A DNA stretch of 64,000 nucleotides from Parietichytrium sp. I65-24A (Eukaryota > Sar > Bigyra > Thraustochytrida > Thraustochytriidae), in contig BLSF01000008.1 of assembly GCA_012862575.1 (NCBI GenBank), positions 248,001 through 312,000 on the forward strand, written 5' to 3'. Positions 29,069-39,775 of this stretch are shown here, in pieces. Below the pieces are notes generated by a model. The model had not been told where the DNA came from, did not search any database, and saw only the letters and a list, made by a program, of their open reading frames with translations. The translations under genes were made by a program, and so were the position numbers. Numbering within the stretch: position 1 is the first letter of the stretch; each line of letters starts with the position of its first letter.

Positions 29069-30461
29069 CGAAAGCCTGGCTTATGCCCGAATGCCAAGCC
29101 CAATTCTCTCCAGGAATGGGAGTGAAATCTATCAGTTGGGATACTAGAATCCCCTGATTTACACACGGCGCTTGTTTGCGATATGTATGGCCACTTGGAG
29201 AAATGCTGCCCGCGCGGAACGGTATGGCGAGGAGTTGGGCAGAGCGAAGTACTATCGTTTTTCTGGGCAGAGCGAAGTACTATCGTTTCTCTGCGAGACT
29301 TTGCTTTGACTCTGCCTTTAAAGCTCGAAACTTGTTTCTGCATTTCCTGCCCTTAGATTACTGTAAATTCACAGTCAAGAACGACTTTCGCAATTGTCAA
29401 CAGGACAAATTTGATATTTTGGAGGCGAGTCCTCAAACCTTACATGAAATGGACCTCGGACCAATGAGTCTTGTTCACATCTCCTTTCGCACATCGAAAT
29501 TTTCAACGAAAGTAATATTTGGATCGAGAGCTGGTATGGATCATCTTCCACGTCTCTGTCGCACGAACTGTAAATGCTAACTCGGAGGTCTCATCGTGCG
29601 TCCACGAAATTTACTCCTTCGGTCTCAAGGGAATCAATACCCCGTTGGAGCAGACGTAGCCTGATCTGCGGCTTTCGTGTCAAATCCTCGCAGGGTTCCA
29701 CAAAAGTAGGCTGAGCAGAATTCGGTGTCTGCATGACTCGAGTCAAGCTCAATTGACTGACGTGCACTTTAACTTGCTCTATCGTTCGTTGCAGAGGATA
29801 CAGGGCATTCGTTCAGGGAAGGGTTACAGCTGCTGCAACGCTGTCGGTGAGACTTTGGGTCCTGAACATTCTTGAAGCTTGCCTCACAGCCATAAGAAAG
29901 GATAGCTGCCAGAGGGTGTCGTAAACTCACTCTCACCATTTGATCCTGGTGCCATTCCAAAGCTGAGCAATGTCGCCTGCTTTATCTTGCCCTTTCCGAA
30001 TTCCGGTTTCTTGCGTTGAGCTGGCTGCAGACTCTTGGTTTCGGGATTGGATTGGACTGGATTTGAAGCAACTCTTCAAGCTCATGTTGTGAACGTGTGA
30101 CTATCGGTAACGTTCTGAATGTAACCTGACCCAATCCCAGAACGTTCTTTACTTTTCGTTACTTTAATGTACTAATAGAACACGTACCTCACTCCCGAAA
30201 TTTCCTAGTACCTTCGGTAAATCAACTAGCTGATCACTAATGTGCCACAGAGGTAAGGAGTACGCGCTCTACTAGACTCGTTTCCGTGTGACAAAGTGTC
30301 CTCGGAGTACTCGCTAAACCGCTTCTTTCGCGTATGCTCCAAATGTGACGAAGGAGAGAGAAGGAGAAAGGAAGAGGAGGTAGCTGGCCCAACTTGAACA
30401 GGAGGAGGCTGTGCCAGAGTGCCGATACGTTTGGAGGAGTTGAAAGCCGCGTTTAGTGAGG
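29069..30461. other. 1.4-kb intergenic, no gene seen
   Basis: It contains a 28-bp tandem duplication near 29236-29288, the 13-mer AAATTCACAGTCA at 29365, and AGTACT/GTAC motifs near 30258 and 30306 ahead of the ATG1 gene. No credible reading frame. Confidence 0.55.
29236..29288. repeat. 28-bp tandem duplication
   Basis: The block beginning TGGGCAGAGCGAAGTACTAT (25 bp) occurs at 29236-29260 and again at 29264-29288, period 28. It looks like a recent slippage duplication. Confidence 0.9.
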
Positions 30462-32383
30462 ATGAGCGGGCGAAAAGTGGTGGCGGAATGGCAGCTGCAA
30501 CGCAAGCTGGGAACCGGATCGTTTGCGGCGGTGTATTTGGCGAACCACGTCCGATATGAGGATAAGCAAGCCGCCATCAAGGCGATCTCGAGGGTCAAGC
30601 TGAACGCCAAGCTGGAAGGGAACTTGCAGAAAGAGGTGCAGATTTTGGAAAGACTTGAACACGAGAATATTGTCAGGCTTTACGAGACGCACGAAACCAG
30701 CAAGCATATCTATTTGGTCATGGAGTACTGTCCCGGCGGAGATCTGCACATGTTGCTTAAAAAGTTTGGATCCTTGCCGCTCGATGTTGCCCACGATTTG
30801 ATGCAACAGCTTGCATCTGGAATGCACTATCTGTGGTCGAAAAGCCTGATCCACAGAGATTTGAAGCCGCAAAACCTTTTACTTTCCAACAAAGGATCGG
30901 AAACCATTCTTAAGATTGCCGATTTTGGGTTTGCTACTCAGCTTGCAGAGGCTGCAATGGCAGACACGATGTGTGGCAGCCCCCTCTATATGGTAAGTCT
31001 TATTTGACGGCTCGAACTTGCGTGAAAAGAATTGATTTCTCATCGCTTTACTCGTAACAGGCTCCCGAAATTCTGGACGGCAAAAAGTACGACTCCAAAG
31101 CTGACTTGTGGTCCGCTGGTACAATATTATACGAAATGCTGATTGGAAGGCCTCCATTCCATGGCTCCTCTCCTCGAGAGCTACTGCGAAATATCTTGAC
31201 AACAAAATTCTCGTTTCCAACCGCGCAAGTCGCAGTATCTCAGGAAGTAGTGGATTTACTTGAACGCTTGCTGAACCCAGACCCTATTGAGCGCATCTCG
31301 TTCGAAGACTTTTATGCCCATCCGTTCATAAAACCCGCTGAAGCACCGGGCACCCCGGCTACGCCTCCTGACTCCTCAATGGTTAGGAAGAGTGAAGATT
31401 TTGCGGAAGAAGCCTCAGACCATTCGTCACTCCCTGACTCTCTCGTGGAATCCAATACCTCCAGCAACTCATCGTATGATCGGTCAAACCTCCTGTTTGC
31501 CCCTGATGATGCAGAGGATGATGACAAGGGGGGGCAAGAAGGGTTTGAAGGTCGCCGCCGTCAGCAAGCCGGCGCAAAGCACTCTGCACAAAAGCGCTCG
31601 GCCCCCATAAGGGAAAACCAGGACTCTGATGCTTGGGAATTTGTTTCCTCTGACATAGATAAAGCTTCGCCAAAGCTCAAATCCAGGATTTCGCAAGGCG
31701 CTTTGTCGCACTCCAAGGTCTCAGAAAAAGAACGACAGTCGCGTCAGCACTCTACCGGTGCACACGTCATAAGATTTTCCGGGGATCTGGCAATTCGCGT
31801 CACCACTCTTGTCAAAGTCGCATCATCACTTCTCGGGGCAGACCCTGCGGACCCGTTCTTTTCCAACGTCTCGGCCGGACTTGAAGCTCGGCACACATGC
31901 GCTCTAGCGTTTGTCGTCAAGGCAATTCGCGTTTTGACTCAAGCTAAACTTGCCTGTGAATCCTTGGAGGACCTGCAAGATGAAATTTTGCTCGCTTCTG
32001 CAAGAACCACGCGGGATGACATTGCCGAAAGGTTGGACCAGGCTCTTGAAGTTGCTAATGCAATCTCTGCGTCTGTAGATACAGATGAAGACGAAAGCAT
32101 CCCGATACCTTCGGTGGAGAACCTCATGCTAAGTACCGCCCTTGACTTTGGAAGGGCAGCCGGAAACCTGGAAGCTTTTGCCAAGAGTGGCAGGAGTTCG
32201 GTCGTTGCTGAGCAAGCCTTGCGACTTGCTGCTGCGGGAGAGGATATCATTGACTTGGTGTGCGCTGATCCAGAGTTTGCTCGAGGGCCGGGCCGTGACA
32301 AGCTATTAGGATTGAAATCGATTTTTGTGCAGCGCGTAAGGTCACTAAAAGCGCTACGCGTTAGGCTGGAGAGAGATTCGTGA
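30462..32383 (+). CDS. ATG1: ATG1/ULK-type protein kinase (2 exons)
   Basis: Exon 1 is 30462-30992 and exon 2 31061-32383, giving 617 residues. The 68-nt intron (GTAAGT...AACAG) splits the SPLYM/APE activation-segment motif in phase 0. The ATG at 30462 is preferred over a GTG two codons upstream. The kinase domain (about 10-265) is complete: GTGSFAAV, K40 in AIK, HRDLKPQN (131-138), DFGFA (154-158), APEIL. This order and the LGTGSFAAVY start match ULK1/ATG1 kinases that start autophagy. A Ser/Asp-rich linker follows, then a helical C-terminal region (about 430-617) that could be the tandem MIT-type domain binding ATG13. The subfamily call rests on the kinase motifs plus this layout. It converges on the giant repeat gene with 88 bp between stops. 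Confidence 0.88.
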
Positions 32384-32471
32384 ACCGCCAACCTGATCAA
32401 CTAATAGGGTGAAGGTTTTAAAGTGTGTCATTGTGTACAAAGAAAACGAAACGATACGATTACTAAGTATA

Positions 32472-35400
32472 TTAATTATTACAATTTGGCCCGCATTCCG
32501 AGTCGTCGCCCTGGACATTCTTTCTCTGGCCGAGCCCGTCGAGAATGCGCTGGTTGGCACTAGCGACCAAGGAGAAGATACCGGCCGCCTTTGCCTGCAA
32601 GTCTGGGTGAAATGAGACCCAGCGGTCAGGATGCCACTCCAACGATGCGCGATGGTATGCCTTTTTAATCTGCGATGTCGTCGCATCTTCAGCAATCTGC
32701 AAGATCTCAAATGGAGACATCTCTTCCGTCGGAATGCCGATCTCAGACATGAGTTTTGCTGGACCGTTCTGTACACGCAGTTGCACACTTCTAAACGGAT
32801 GTAGGTATTGTGGCTCCGCGATTCGAACTCCAAGCTTGGTAAGATATTCCTCGCACTTCTTGTCAAATAGCAAGGTAGCCCACGGCAACGGTAGGCGATG
32901 GGTGGATTCTTTTTGCAGCCAGCTGCTTGGCTCCAAGGCGTCTTTATCGAAAGGATTGCTTTGCAACCGGAATGGAATCGCTGAGCAAGTGTACATGGCC
33001 GCCAAGAGCTTGTTGATATTTCTTGTCACAAATACCGCAAGAACTGCAGGCTTGATAGAGAGCGCTACTGAGCGAAACGCAAGCTCCAGCTCGCCAAACG
33101 TGTTTGTGATGCTCAGGTCTCGAAAGTTTGCTTGTAGAGGTTCTTCCCACAGAAAATCGAATTCTCCACCGTAACCGTCGATATCGACGTAGCTCGAAAT
33201 TTTTGAAGAGGTCTCGGCTTCATTGAGAAAAGAGCTTTGAGTGCCCAACAGGCTTTGCGTCAAAACCACCTGCGTGCCCTCGCGCCGCAACAGCACCTCA
33301 ACGCTCACCGTGCCTGGTTTCCCAACGTAGTGTTGCCCGACAGGGTAATGAAATTGATCTAGGACTTGAAGGGTCAAATTGCCCAGAGGCTCGTCTACCA
33401 ATAGCGGGCGCATGGCCAAGGTCATTGAGTGAAGAGACGGCTCGATAGCAAGGTAGGTTGGCACAATGACAGCCTCTTTGCAGGTCTGGACGGTCGCAAA
33501 TGGGACTTGATTAATCTTGACAAAACCGTCTGATTCGAAGGCACGGGTCATACACTTTTGTGGAGCACTCGATACCGCGTGCTGGCAAGCATGGCGCGTA
33601 AACTCGATGGATATTTTCGCGTCAGTCAGGGATCTAGCACAGAGGTAACTGGCCGGAGACTTTGCCCCCTTGCAGATATCGATGATTTGCTGCACCGCAA
33701 ATTTTCCGACGGTGTGTGTCAGCTCTTGAGCGCAATGCGCTGTGTATGGGGAGTCTGTGTCAAGGCACAAGTTGTATTTCTCGAGATTTGTCCAGCTCGC
33801 GGGTGCAGACTCAAAGCAAGAAGTAATCTCCTTTGCACGAGGCTGTACACAGAGATCCGCCAGCATTCTTGTCTCGTAAGGCGCGAAGTGGAGGGAGATG
33901 GATTCGAGGCATTGCACAACACGATTCACCTCCCCAACATCAGAGGTCTTGGAAGCGAGGTTCATGCAGAGAGACACCTTGTCCTCAGAACGAAAATTGC
34001 TGTAAAATTCGACCTCGTGCAGGCACGGGTCCAGTACTGGAGACTCGGCATTTTCGTGGCAAATTGAAGCAACTTGCCACTCGGAGAGCCAGCTGAAGTG
34101 ATGGGACAGTTTCCTCGCGCATGCGACAGGAACTTCGCTGCTCACTTTAGCTTCACGACACAACTCCGCAATCGCGGAGACATACTTCCAGCCTAGTTGG
34201 ACAGCGCTCTGGGCACACCTTGCAGGAAGAGACCCCTCCTCAAGGTCCGGCGCTCCACATAGCTTGAGAATGTTCGCTTCGTCGAATTCTTCAGGGGCTG
34301 TGCGGAAACACTCGCCTGCGCTGGAGCCAATACCATTCGAGCAAAGCTCTGCAACAGTGTCAACGGTCGGCTGCTGAGCTCTTTTAAAGGCCGACAAGAT
34401 GCAATTTTCTATCCCCGCGCTGTCGTGCTTTGAAACAGCAAGGTTTGCAAGCTCGAGTGCCGGCATCACCTTTCCTGCTGGCCCTGCAAGTACGGAGAAG
34501 AAGGTCTTCAAAACGTGCTTGAATTGTGAATCAGACTGGTTCTTACACAACTTTGTGGCCAACGACATGTAGTGTCTTGGGGAGATTAACGAGGTTATTG
34601 TTTGAGGGAGTTCCTGCACTTTGGCAACAAATTCACTCACACACAAAGCTGGCCCGCTATCTTCAGCACTGTTGCATATATCAATTACAGTTTTGGGATC
34701 AATCTGGGATTTCCATTGTATCGCACTCAAAAGAACAGAGGCGCAGGTTGCTGCGCTTTGAGTCGCTGGCCCGCTGCAGAGCTGCTCGGCGTAGAGTTCC
34801 GAGGAGGACTGCATCGCGCTTGGAGTATTTTCCAGACATCGGATCGTCTCTGTTCCATTTCTCGAGTTGTGACAAAGCGACTTTGCAATTTTGAGTGCTG
34901 CGGCTGGCTCGTAGGCGCTGCCTTTCCAAGCAATGTAAGATTGAAGACAAAACGCAGGCTCCCCGTCGCTAGTTGACCCTGAGCACAAAGCTACCATGGC
35001 CTCCTTTCCGTGGGATTCAAGTCTTCCGCGGCGGATAATTGGGGCTCCTGTCTGGTAGCACAACAGCGGATTGCTTTCTGGGAACGCATGATTTCTGGAC
35101 GTGCAGAGGGTGATTGCTTGCTCCAAGGATGGTTTCGAGGTGTGACGATCACGAAGAACTTGGCGCACACAAAGAGCTTCATACGATGATTTCGCGTGTT
35201 CGCAAATAGTTGCTGCTTGCTGCAAATCAACGTCCGAAAAAGACTTCATTGCGCCCAAGCATTCCCCAGGAGCGCTACAAGAGTTCTCTTCAGCTGAAGC
35301 ACAGAGCATCGCGAGTGATTCCTGAGCTACTAGCTTATTTTGCATGTCGCTTGGAACAGACTTTTGTAGACGTTTGAGACAGCACATTGCAGCTAATGGC

Positions 35401-37004
35401 GAGCCAGGTTCCTCTGGGGTTCTAGCCCTACAAAGACTTACAGCCTCTGACATTGGGACATCAAATGCCTTCAAAGTCGCAGCAAGGCATGCAGGAGGAG
35501 AATCATCGCTGGCTTGCTCACAGACTCGGGAAAGACCTGCTGAGAGCTCTTGTGCATGCGAAGGAGAGATGTGGCGACTATTCTCCTTCAGGATAGAGCG
35601 GTAGCTTTCAACGAGACACTTCATGTTATAAAAACGCGTGCTCTGCCTCTGTGGTTCAGAGGAGTGTGACAAGCAGATATCGATCGCTGCAGCTTTGATA
35701 ATTGGTAGGGCAGTAGCCAATGCTCCAGCCTCTATTCGGGATATGAATGATTTTAGTGGCTGAATACAATTTGCACGACCCTCGCCGTGTGTTGTTGACC
35801 TCGACTCCGTACCGTTCGCTCGACAAAGTTCGATAATCTCTTCGTGGGTGAATTTAATTGAGAATTTGAGCATTGCCTTTGCGCACACTGACGGTCCAAG
35901 CTCCGATCCGTCAATGCTCGGTTCGTTGATGAGATGCAGATTCGGATCCGCCGTAGAAAGGGTTGTACCATTGCAAAGCGCGATTCGCTCTTCCAACTGA
36001 AGAGCAGACGGGCCATTTTTTATGCAGCGCAATCTGTCCGTCATGGATTCCTTCTCCCGTAGCTTGCTGCAAGCGTTGACTCTGGTCTCAAAGGAGGTTT
36101 CCGGTTGGGTCAGCTTTGCTCTGGTGAGACAACGAACTGGTGCGTCAGAATCTGAACCAAGGCATAGCTTCTGCGAGAGGTGCACGATTTGCTCTGCGGC
36201 ACTCTCGATGGCGGTGGCATTCTCAAAGTAGCGGTCCACGCCTCCACTACGCAGAAGAGCTTTTACGCATAAGCCAGCGCTCGCATTCTCAGAGTATGAG
36301 CAGGTTGCAATACAGGAATCTAGCTCAATGCCTCTGCGGTTCGTTGTGGGACAATGCTGAAGGCAGGACCCGGAAGCTGAGTGCTGCGCCACACTGCAAA
36401 CTGCCACAATCTGGCTGATTGGAGTTCCGAGCGACACTTCTCGAGCACTTCGAAAACAGCTCATCGGCACTACAGTTCCAGAAGAGCCGCAAAGCGCAGC
36501 AGCATCTGCATCTCCTAGGAACTCCTGACGAGTAGCTTGTTTGAAGCAGTCAACGATATTATGCACAGCGTTCTCTGGCGTATACTTGTCTGCATTCCTT
36601 TGCTTGCAGACCCCAACAATAGTTGCGGCCTGAAGCCCTTCTGAGTAGAGCTGTGCTGCGCAACGTCCAGGTCCATTGGACATTGCAGTGGAACACAGAT
36701 TCGCAATGGAGGTGGTGTCCAATTTGTACATTACAGCGTTGACGCACTTGGTCACATAGCCGAGATCAGGCAAGGCGGAGCAAGTCTCCAGAGCATGTTG
36801 ATGCGGCATCCAGGCTCTATTATCTGTGTAGCACTTGAGCGCCGCGTTCCCGTTTGCATTGGCATGTTTGCACAGTTTCTCTTTGTCAGTGGCTGACCAT
36901 TTCGCTAAAACCGGCGACTTTTCGCAGCTTGCGCCTGCGCTCTCGCCGCAAGCTAGAAAACATACGGCCAGAAGCAACGACAATCCCACTTGCCGCCTCG
37001 CCAT
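32472..37004 (-). CDS. Giant secretory-pathway protein: about 30 two-Cys repeats plus C-terminal J domain
   Basis: The protein has 1510 residues from the ATG at 37004, as one uninterrupted frame. Residues 1-25 are a signal peptide (MARRQVGLSLLLAVCFLACG). From about 26 to 1180 runs an array of roughly 30 repeats of 30-40 residues, each near IxxLCxxAxxxxPxxCxxxA; examples are VIDICNSAEDSGPALC and IIDICKGAKSPASYLC. Two cysteines per repeat suggest one disulfide each. Next is a beta-rich, Cys-poor region (about 1200-1400), then a J domain from about 1429 (MSPFEILQIAEDATTSQIKK) with intact HPD at 1458-1460. No membrane span or KDEL-like tail is seen. J domains stimulate Hsp70s, so an ER-lumenal co-chaperone for BiP is a reasonable inference; the repeats could bind clients. 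I do not recognise the repeat family. Confidence 0.85.
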   Translation of the reverse strand: MARRQVGLSLLLAVCFLACGESAGASCEKSPVLAKWSATDKEKLCKHANANGNAALKCYTDNRAWMPHQHALETCSALPDLGYVTKCVNAVMYKLDTTSIANLCSTAMSNGPGRCAAQLYSEGLQAATIVGVCKQRNADKYTPENAVHNIVDCFKQATRQEFLGDADAAALCGSSGTVVPMSCFRSAREVSLGTPISQIVAVCSVAQHSASGSCLQHCPTTNRRGIELDSCIATCSYSENASAGLCVKALLRSGGVDRYFENATAIESAAEQIVHLSQKLCLGSDSDAPVRCLTRAKLTQPETSFETRVNACSKLREKESMTDRLRCIKNGPSALQLEERIALCNGTTLSTADPNLHLINEPSIDGSELGPSVCAKAMLKFSIKFTHEEIIELCRANGTESRSTTHGEGRANCIQPLKSFISRIEAGALATALPIIKAAAIDICLSHSSEPQRQSTRFYNMKCLVESYRSILKENSRHISPSHAQELSAGLSRVCEQASDDSPPACLAATLKAFDVPMSEAVSLCRARTPEEPGSPLAAMCCLKRLQKSVPSDMQNKLVAQESLAMLCASAEENSCSAPGECLGAMKSFSDVDLQQAATICEHAKSSYEALCVRQVLRDRHTSKPSLEQAITLCTSRNHAFPESNPLLCYQTGAPIIRRGRLESHGKEAMVALCSGSTSDGEPAFCLQSYIAWKGSAYEPAAALKIAKSLCHNSRNGTETIRCLENTPSAMQSSSELYAEQLCSGPATQSAATCASVLLSAIQWKSQIDPKTVIDICNSAEDSGPALCVSEFVAKVQELPQTITSLISPRHYMSLATKLCKNQSDSQFKHVLKTFFSVLAGPAGKVMPALELANLAVSKHDSAGIENCILSAFKRAQQPTVDTVAELCSNGIGSSAGECFRTAPEEFDEANILKLCGAPDLEEGSLPARCAQSAVQLGWKYVSAIAELCREAKVSSEVPVACARKLSHHFSWLSEWQVASICHENAESPVLDPCLHEVEFYSNFRSEDKVSLCMNLASKTSDVGEVNRVVQCLESISLHFAPYETRMLADLCVQPRAKEITSCFESAPASWTNLEKYNLCLDTDSPYTAHCAQELTHTVGKFAVQQIIDICKGAKSPASYLCARSLTDAKISIEFTRHACQHAVSSAPQKCMTRAFESDGFVKINQVPFATVQTCKEAVIVPTYLAIEPSLHSMTLAMRPLLVDEPLGNLTLQVLDQFHYPVGQHYVGKPGTVSVEVLLRREGTQVVLTQSLLGTQSSFLNEAETSSKISSYVDIDGYGGEFDFLWEEPLQANFRDLSITNTFGELELAFRSVALSIKPAVLAVFVTRNINKLLAAMYTCSAIPFRLQSNPFDKDALEPSSWLQKESTHRLPLPWATLLFDKKCEEYLTKLGVRIAEPQYLHPFRSVQLRVQNGPAKLMSEIGIPTEEMSPFEILQIAEDATTSQIKKAYHRASLEWHPDRWVSFHPDLQAKAAGIFSLVASANQRILDGLGQRKNVQGDDSECGPNCNN

Positions 37005-37412
37005 CTCTCCGTCAGCCAGACAGACAGACAGCGCAGCTGCTCACTGTTTGTGTAGCCAGAACAGTTGCCCACTATCTCATCAATTTGTGTGCTTCTCTAA
37101 AAAGACGAGGCCAACACGCAAGTTGCGAGCCCACAGCGAGAGTCTTTCAGTTGAGGGCAACAGAGCGCAGTCGACGTTCTTGCCTGCCCCAAGCACCGAG
37201 CAAGTCCTCGCGCTCTTGCTGCGCCAATCACGAAAGCTTGATCGAAACTCTCAGCGAAATACGAGGATTGCGCGTGTTACAAGGTACCTTCTCTCTAACG
37301 ATTTCATGCACACTCATGACTCCGGCGACGTCTTTCACGCTAGATTGGACTTGTGCTTTTCTCTGCAATGTTGCGACTCATTAGGCGCTGGTGGGGTGAG
37401 TGCTGGCAGTGA

Positions 37413-37441
37413 GGCAGTGAGTGAGTGAGTGAGTGAGTGAG
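37413..37441. repeat. (GTGA)n microsatellite
   Basis: About seven GTGA units, the last six exact. Confidence 0.85.
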
Positions 37442-37649
37442 TTTCTGTTCTTCTGATACGCAGCGATGCTCTGGAAATGGGTAATGAATTTCTTTATTAT
37501 CCAGCACGGCTGGCCCCTCTCACCGCTCAGCATGCAATCAACCCCCCTCTGCGCCTTCGTGCAAGAGATCGCAATTACTAGTACGTGTTCATGTGCACAA
37601 GCAGCCGAGCGAGCACCTTCAGGATCCAGAATCCAAATTCCGACTTGCA

Positions 37650-37669
37650 AATTCTAAATTCTAAATGCA
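37650..37669. repeat. AATTCT-type short repeat, copy 3
   Basis: Two AATTCTAA units lead into ATGCAGCAC, closely resembling the end of the copy at 57007-57043 (ATGCTGCAC). Confidence 0.55.
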
Positions 37670-38328
37670 GCACCTGCTGCGACACCCAGAGAATCAATCC
37701 TCTTCACCGCCGGCCAAAGTCTTTCATTAAATCACAAACCAAAACAACAGAGCCACCGTCTTGGATTCTATTCCTCTCTGTCCGAAAGAGCTGCTAAATT
37801 TCGGGGAGATGGCGAGGCTCAAGTCGGAGGTCCCTTTACTTGACGTGTTGCGAAGCCCATCCATCAAGCTTGACTGATCAATTGATTGATGCATTGCTTC
37901 ATTTTGATGATAGATTTCAATTTGATTTCAACTGGCTCTGAAACAAACTCTTCGCATTGCAGTCACTGTGGCACATCCAGTCTCACTCACAACGTCTCTT
38001 CCGCTTCTCTCTCTGTCTCTCTCTCTCGTCGACTACGCTAGTCCATTACTTTAACATGCGCTAGCACCTCCGATGTGACCGTTACGAAAGGGTCCTAGCG
38101 CCACTTAAAGAGGGCCTACTGCAAGGGGAGAGACGGAGAGGTGCGAGGAAGGTATCGTAGTGGGCCGCTGGTGAGGACGTACGGAGAGGTCTTCGAGGAC
38201 GGCTTGGTGTGGGATAGGTGCGGGGTGAGGACAAGTAGGAGGCGGTAGACGTGTTTAATAAGGACTTGTGCGAGAGCGGCGAGATCCACACATACACACA
38301 CACACGGCAAGAGAGGCAGAAAAGCGAA

Positions 38329-39309
38329 ATGGTGGTCACAGTTTTCGAAGAGGCAGTGTTGAGACGCTACCAAGCGCCGTTCTGCTCGCTGTCGTGCTGC
38401 TTCAATCTGGTGACAATTGTGGGAATCGTCCTGGTGCCATTCTATGCTGCGTTTTCTTCGAGGAATTTCTGGGTGAAACACAATGTGCTGTACGAACAGC
38501 CCGTGATTCAGTTCAAGTATGACATGGTGCTTCTCCTTCAGGGTGTGGCCGGCGCGAGTCAAGAGCCAACCACGTGGGCTTGGGCAACAAATCCGGAGCT
38601 GAGAGAAATGTATGATCCATATCTCCGGGCGCCAGTGATCAGGGCGTGGTCCGCGGACCACAATATGGACACCGTTCCCGATGTGTGGTCCGTTCGCGTT
38701 CAAATGCCTCTAGACGTAAACGACAAGGTTTACTCCGTGCAGGCCCTTTTATTCTTCGACTATTCTTTGGCAGGAGCAGCTGCAATCAACATGGATGGGC
38801 TGGCGTACGTGGAGCATACGAGCCCTCTTCCAGGCATTGGCTTGCTTGTCGATGGCGAGGCGCGGATGCATCAGAAGCGGCCGCTGTCCATCCGAAGAGA
38901 AAATGCATTCGCTGACCTTCGTTTCCCCGATGTGACCTCCCCAGCATCAATGAGTGAATACAGTATCGGCAAGATGATATCCACGTATGCGAACCGCAAC
39001 TACACGATGAAGCTTGGCAACACTTACAAGGTGTGGTCGATGGGAAGCGCCCTGGACAACTATGCAACCACCTCAGATACTTTCAGCCTGAATTTCACGC
39101 TTCAAGTCCCAGTGGACGAGATCCTTTACCTGCCGGATCTTCCTGAAGTCCTCAAAGTGGCTTGGATCCAGTATTTTAGCTTTTTGGCACTATTCTACGT
39201 GCTCTTCAGCGTGCTCAGGAGCTTTGTATTCACAAACCAGGTACTTGAGACCTACGTCGCCAAGCAAGGCCAGCTTCATCACACGAAGCAAAAGATACAC
39301 CAGTTCTAA
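38329..39309 (+). CDS. TMEM231: TMEM231, ciliary transition-zone membrane protein
   Basis: The protein has 326 residues from the ATG at 38329, in good context (GAAATGG). Two membrane helices flank a large lumenal or extracellular domain: about 21-43 and about 279-300. The region between matches TMEM231: FWVKHNVLYEQPVIQFKYD, then SVQALLFFDYSL, and near the end PEVLKVAWIQYFS. TMEM231 belongs to the MKS/B9 module that forms the diffusion barrier at the base of cilia. Its presence shows the organism builds a cilium or flagellum with a gated transition zone at some life stage. The gene looks complete and intronless. Confidence 0.92.
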   Translation: MVVTVFEEAVLRRYQAPFCSLSCCFNLVTIVGIVLVPFYAAFSSRNFWVKHNVLYEQPVIQFKYDMVLLLQGVAGASQEPTTWAWATNPELREMYDPYLRAPVIRAWSADHNMDTVPDVWSVRVQMPLDVNDKVYSVQALLFFDYSLAGAAAINMDGLAYVEHTSPLPGIGLLVDGEARMHQKRPLSIRRENAFADLRFPDVTSPASMSEYSIGKMISTYANRNYTMKLGNTYKVWSMGSALDNYATTSDTFSLNFTLQVPVDEILYLPDLPEVLKVAWIQYFSFLALFYVLFSVLRSFVFTNQVLETYVAKQGQLHHTKQKIHQF

Positions 39310-39775
39310 GAGCAGAACTCTGTTGGTGTGCAATACTCCTTTATTATTGTGAATGAGGGCGCCATTCACAAATAGCTCTTTTAAATACTATAGTACGGTA
39401 ATTTGATCAAAATTGACCTCGAATTCTCTCGTCGCCGATTTGTGTAATCAAATGTGGTTGTGAATGCAGCCAGCGTGGAACTGTGAAGAAGGAAGTGGTA
39501 CATAAACCAAAGCCAAACAACAAAAAAGAGTGGCTCTCTCAAGGTGGTCGGTTGTAAATCGCACCATTGGAAGAATAGAGTTGAGGACGAACAGGAATTA
39601 CTGCACCCAGTGCAAAAGAAAAACAGTTCCGAAAAAGTTTGTGGTAGAGAGAGAATGAACTGAAGGCAATTATTCGAAATTCGCAAGGCTGTGTGAACAA
39701 ATAAAGATTCGAGCATCAACTAAGAACCTAGCAGCAGGAAGAAAACCGACTCCAGCAAAGTTTCACACTTTAAAT
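39310..39775. other. Convergent 3' intergenic region
   Basis: This 466-bp gap lies between the TMEM231 and eS10 stop codons. Nothing specific is seen. Confidence 0.6.

Larger units (their letters stand above)
37005..38328. other. Divergent promoter region, giant repeat protein / TMEM231
   Basis: About 1.3 kb. Contains ACAGACAG near 37017, a GTGA array at about 37413-37441, the AATTCTAAATTCT motif at 37650-37669, a TC tract near 38006-38028 and a CA tract near 38283-38306. No gene is seen. Confidence 0.6.

Noticed and set aside
29176-29580. 134-residue frame in the gap before ATG1
   Set aside because: Spans a 28-bp tandem duplication and has no protein-like pattern.
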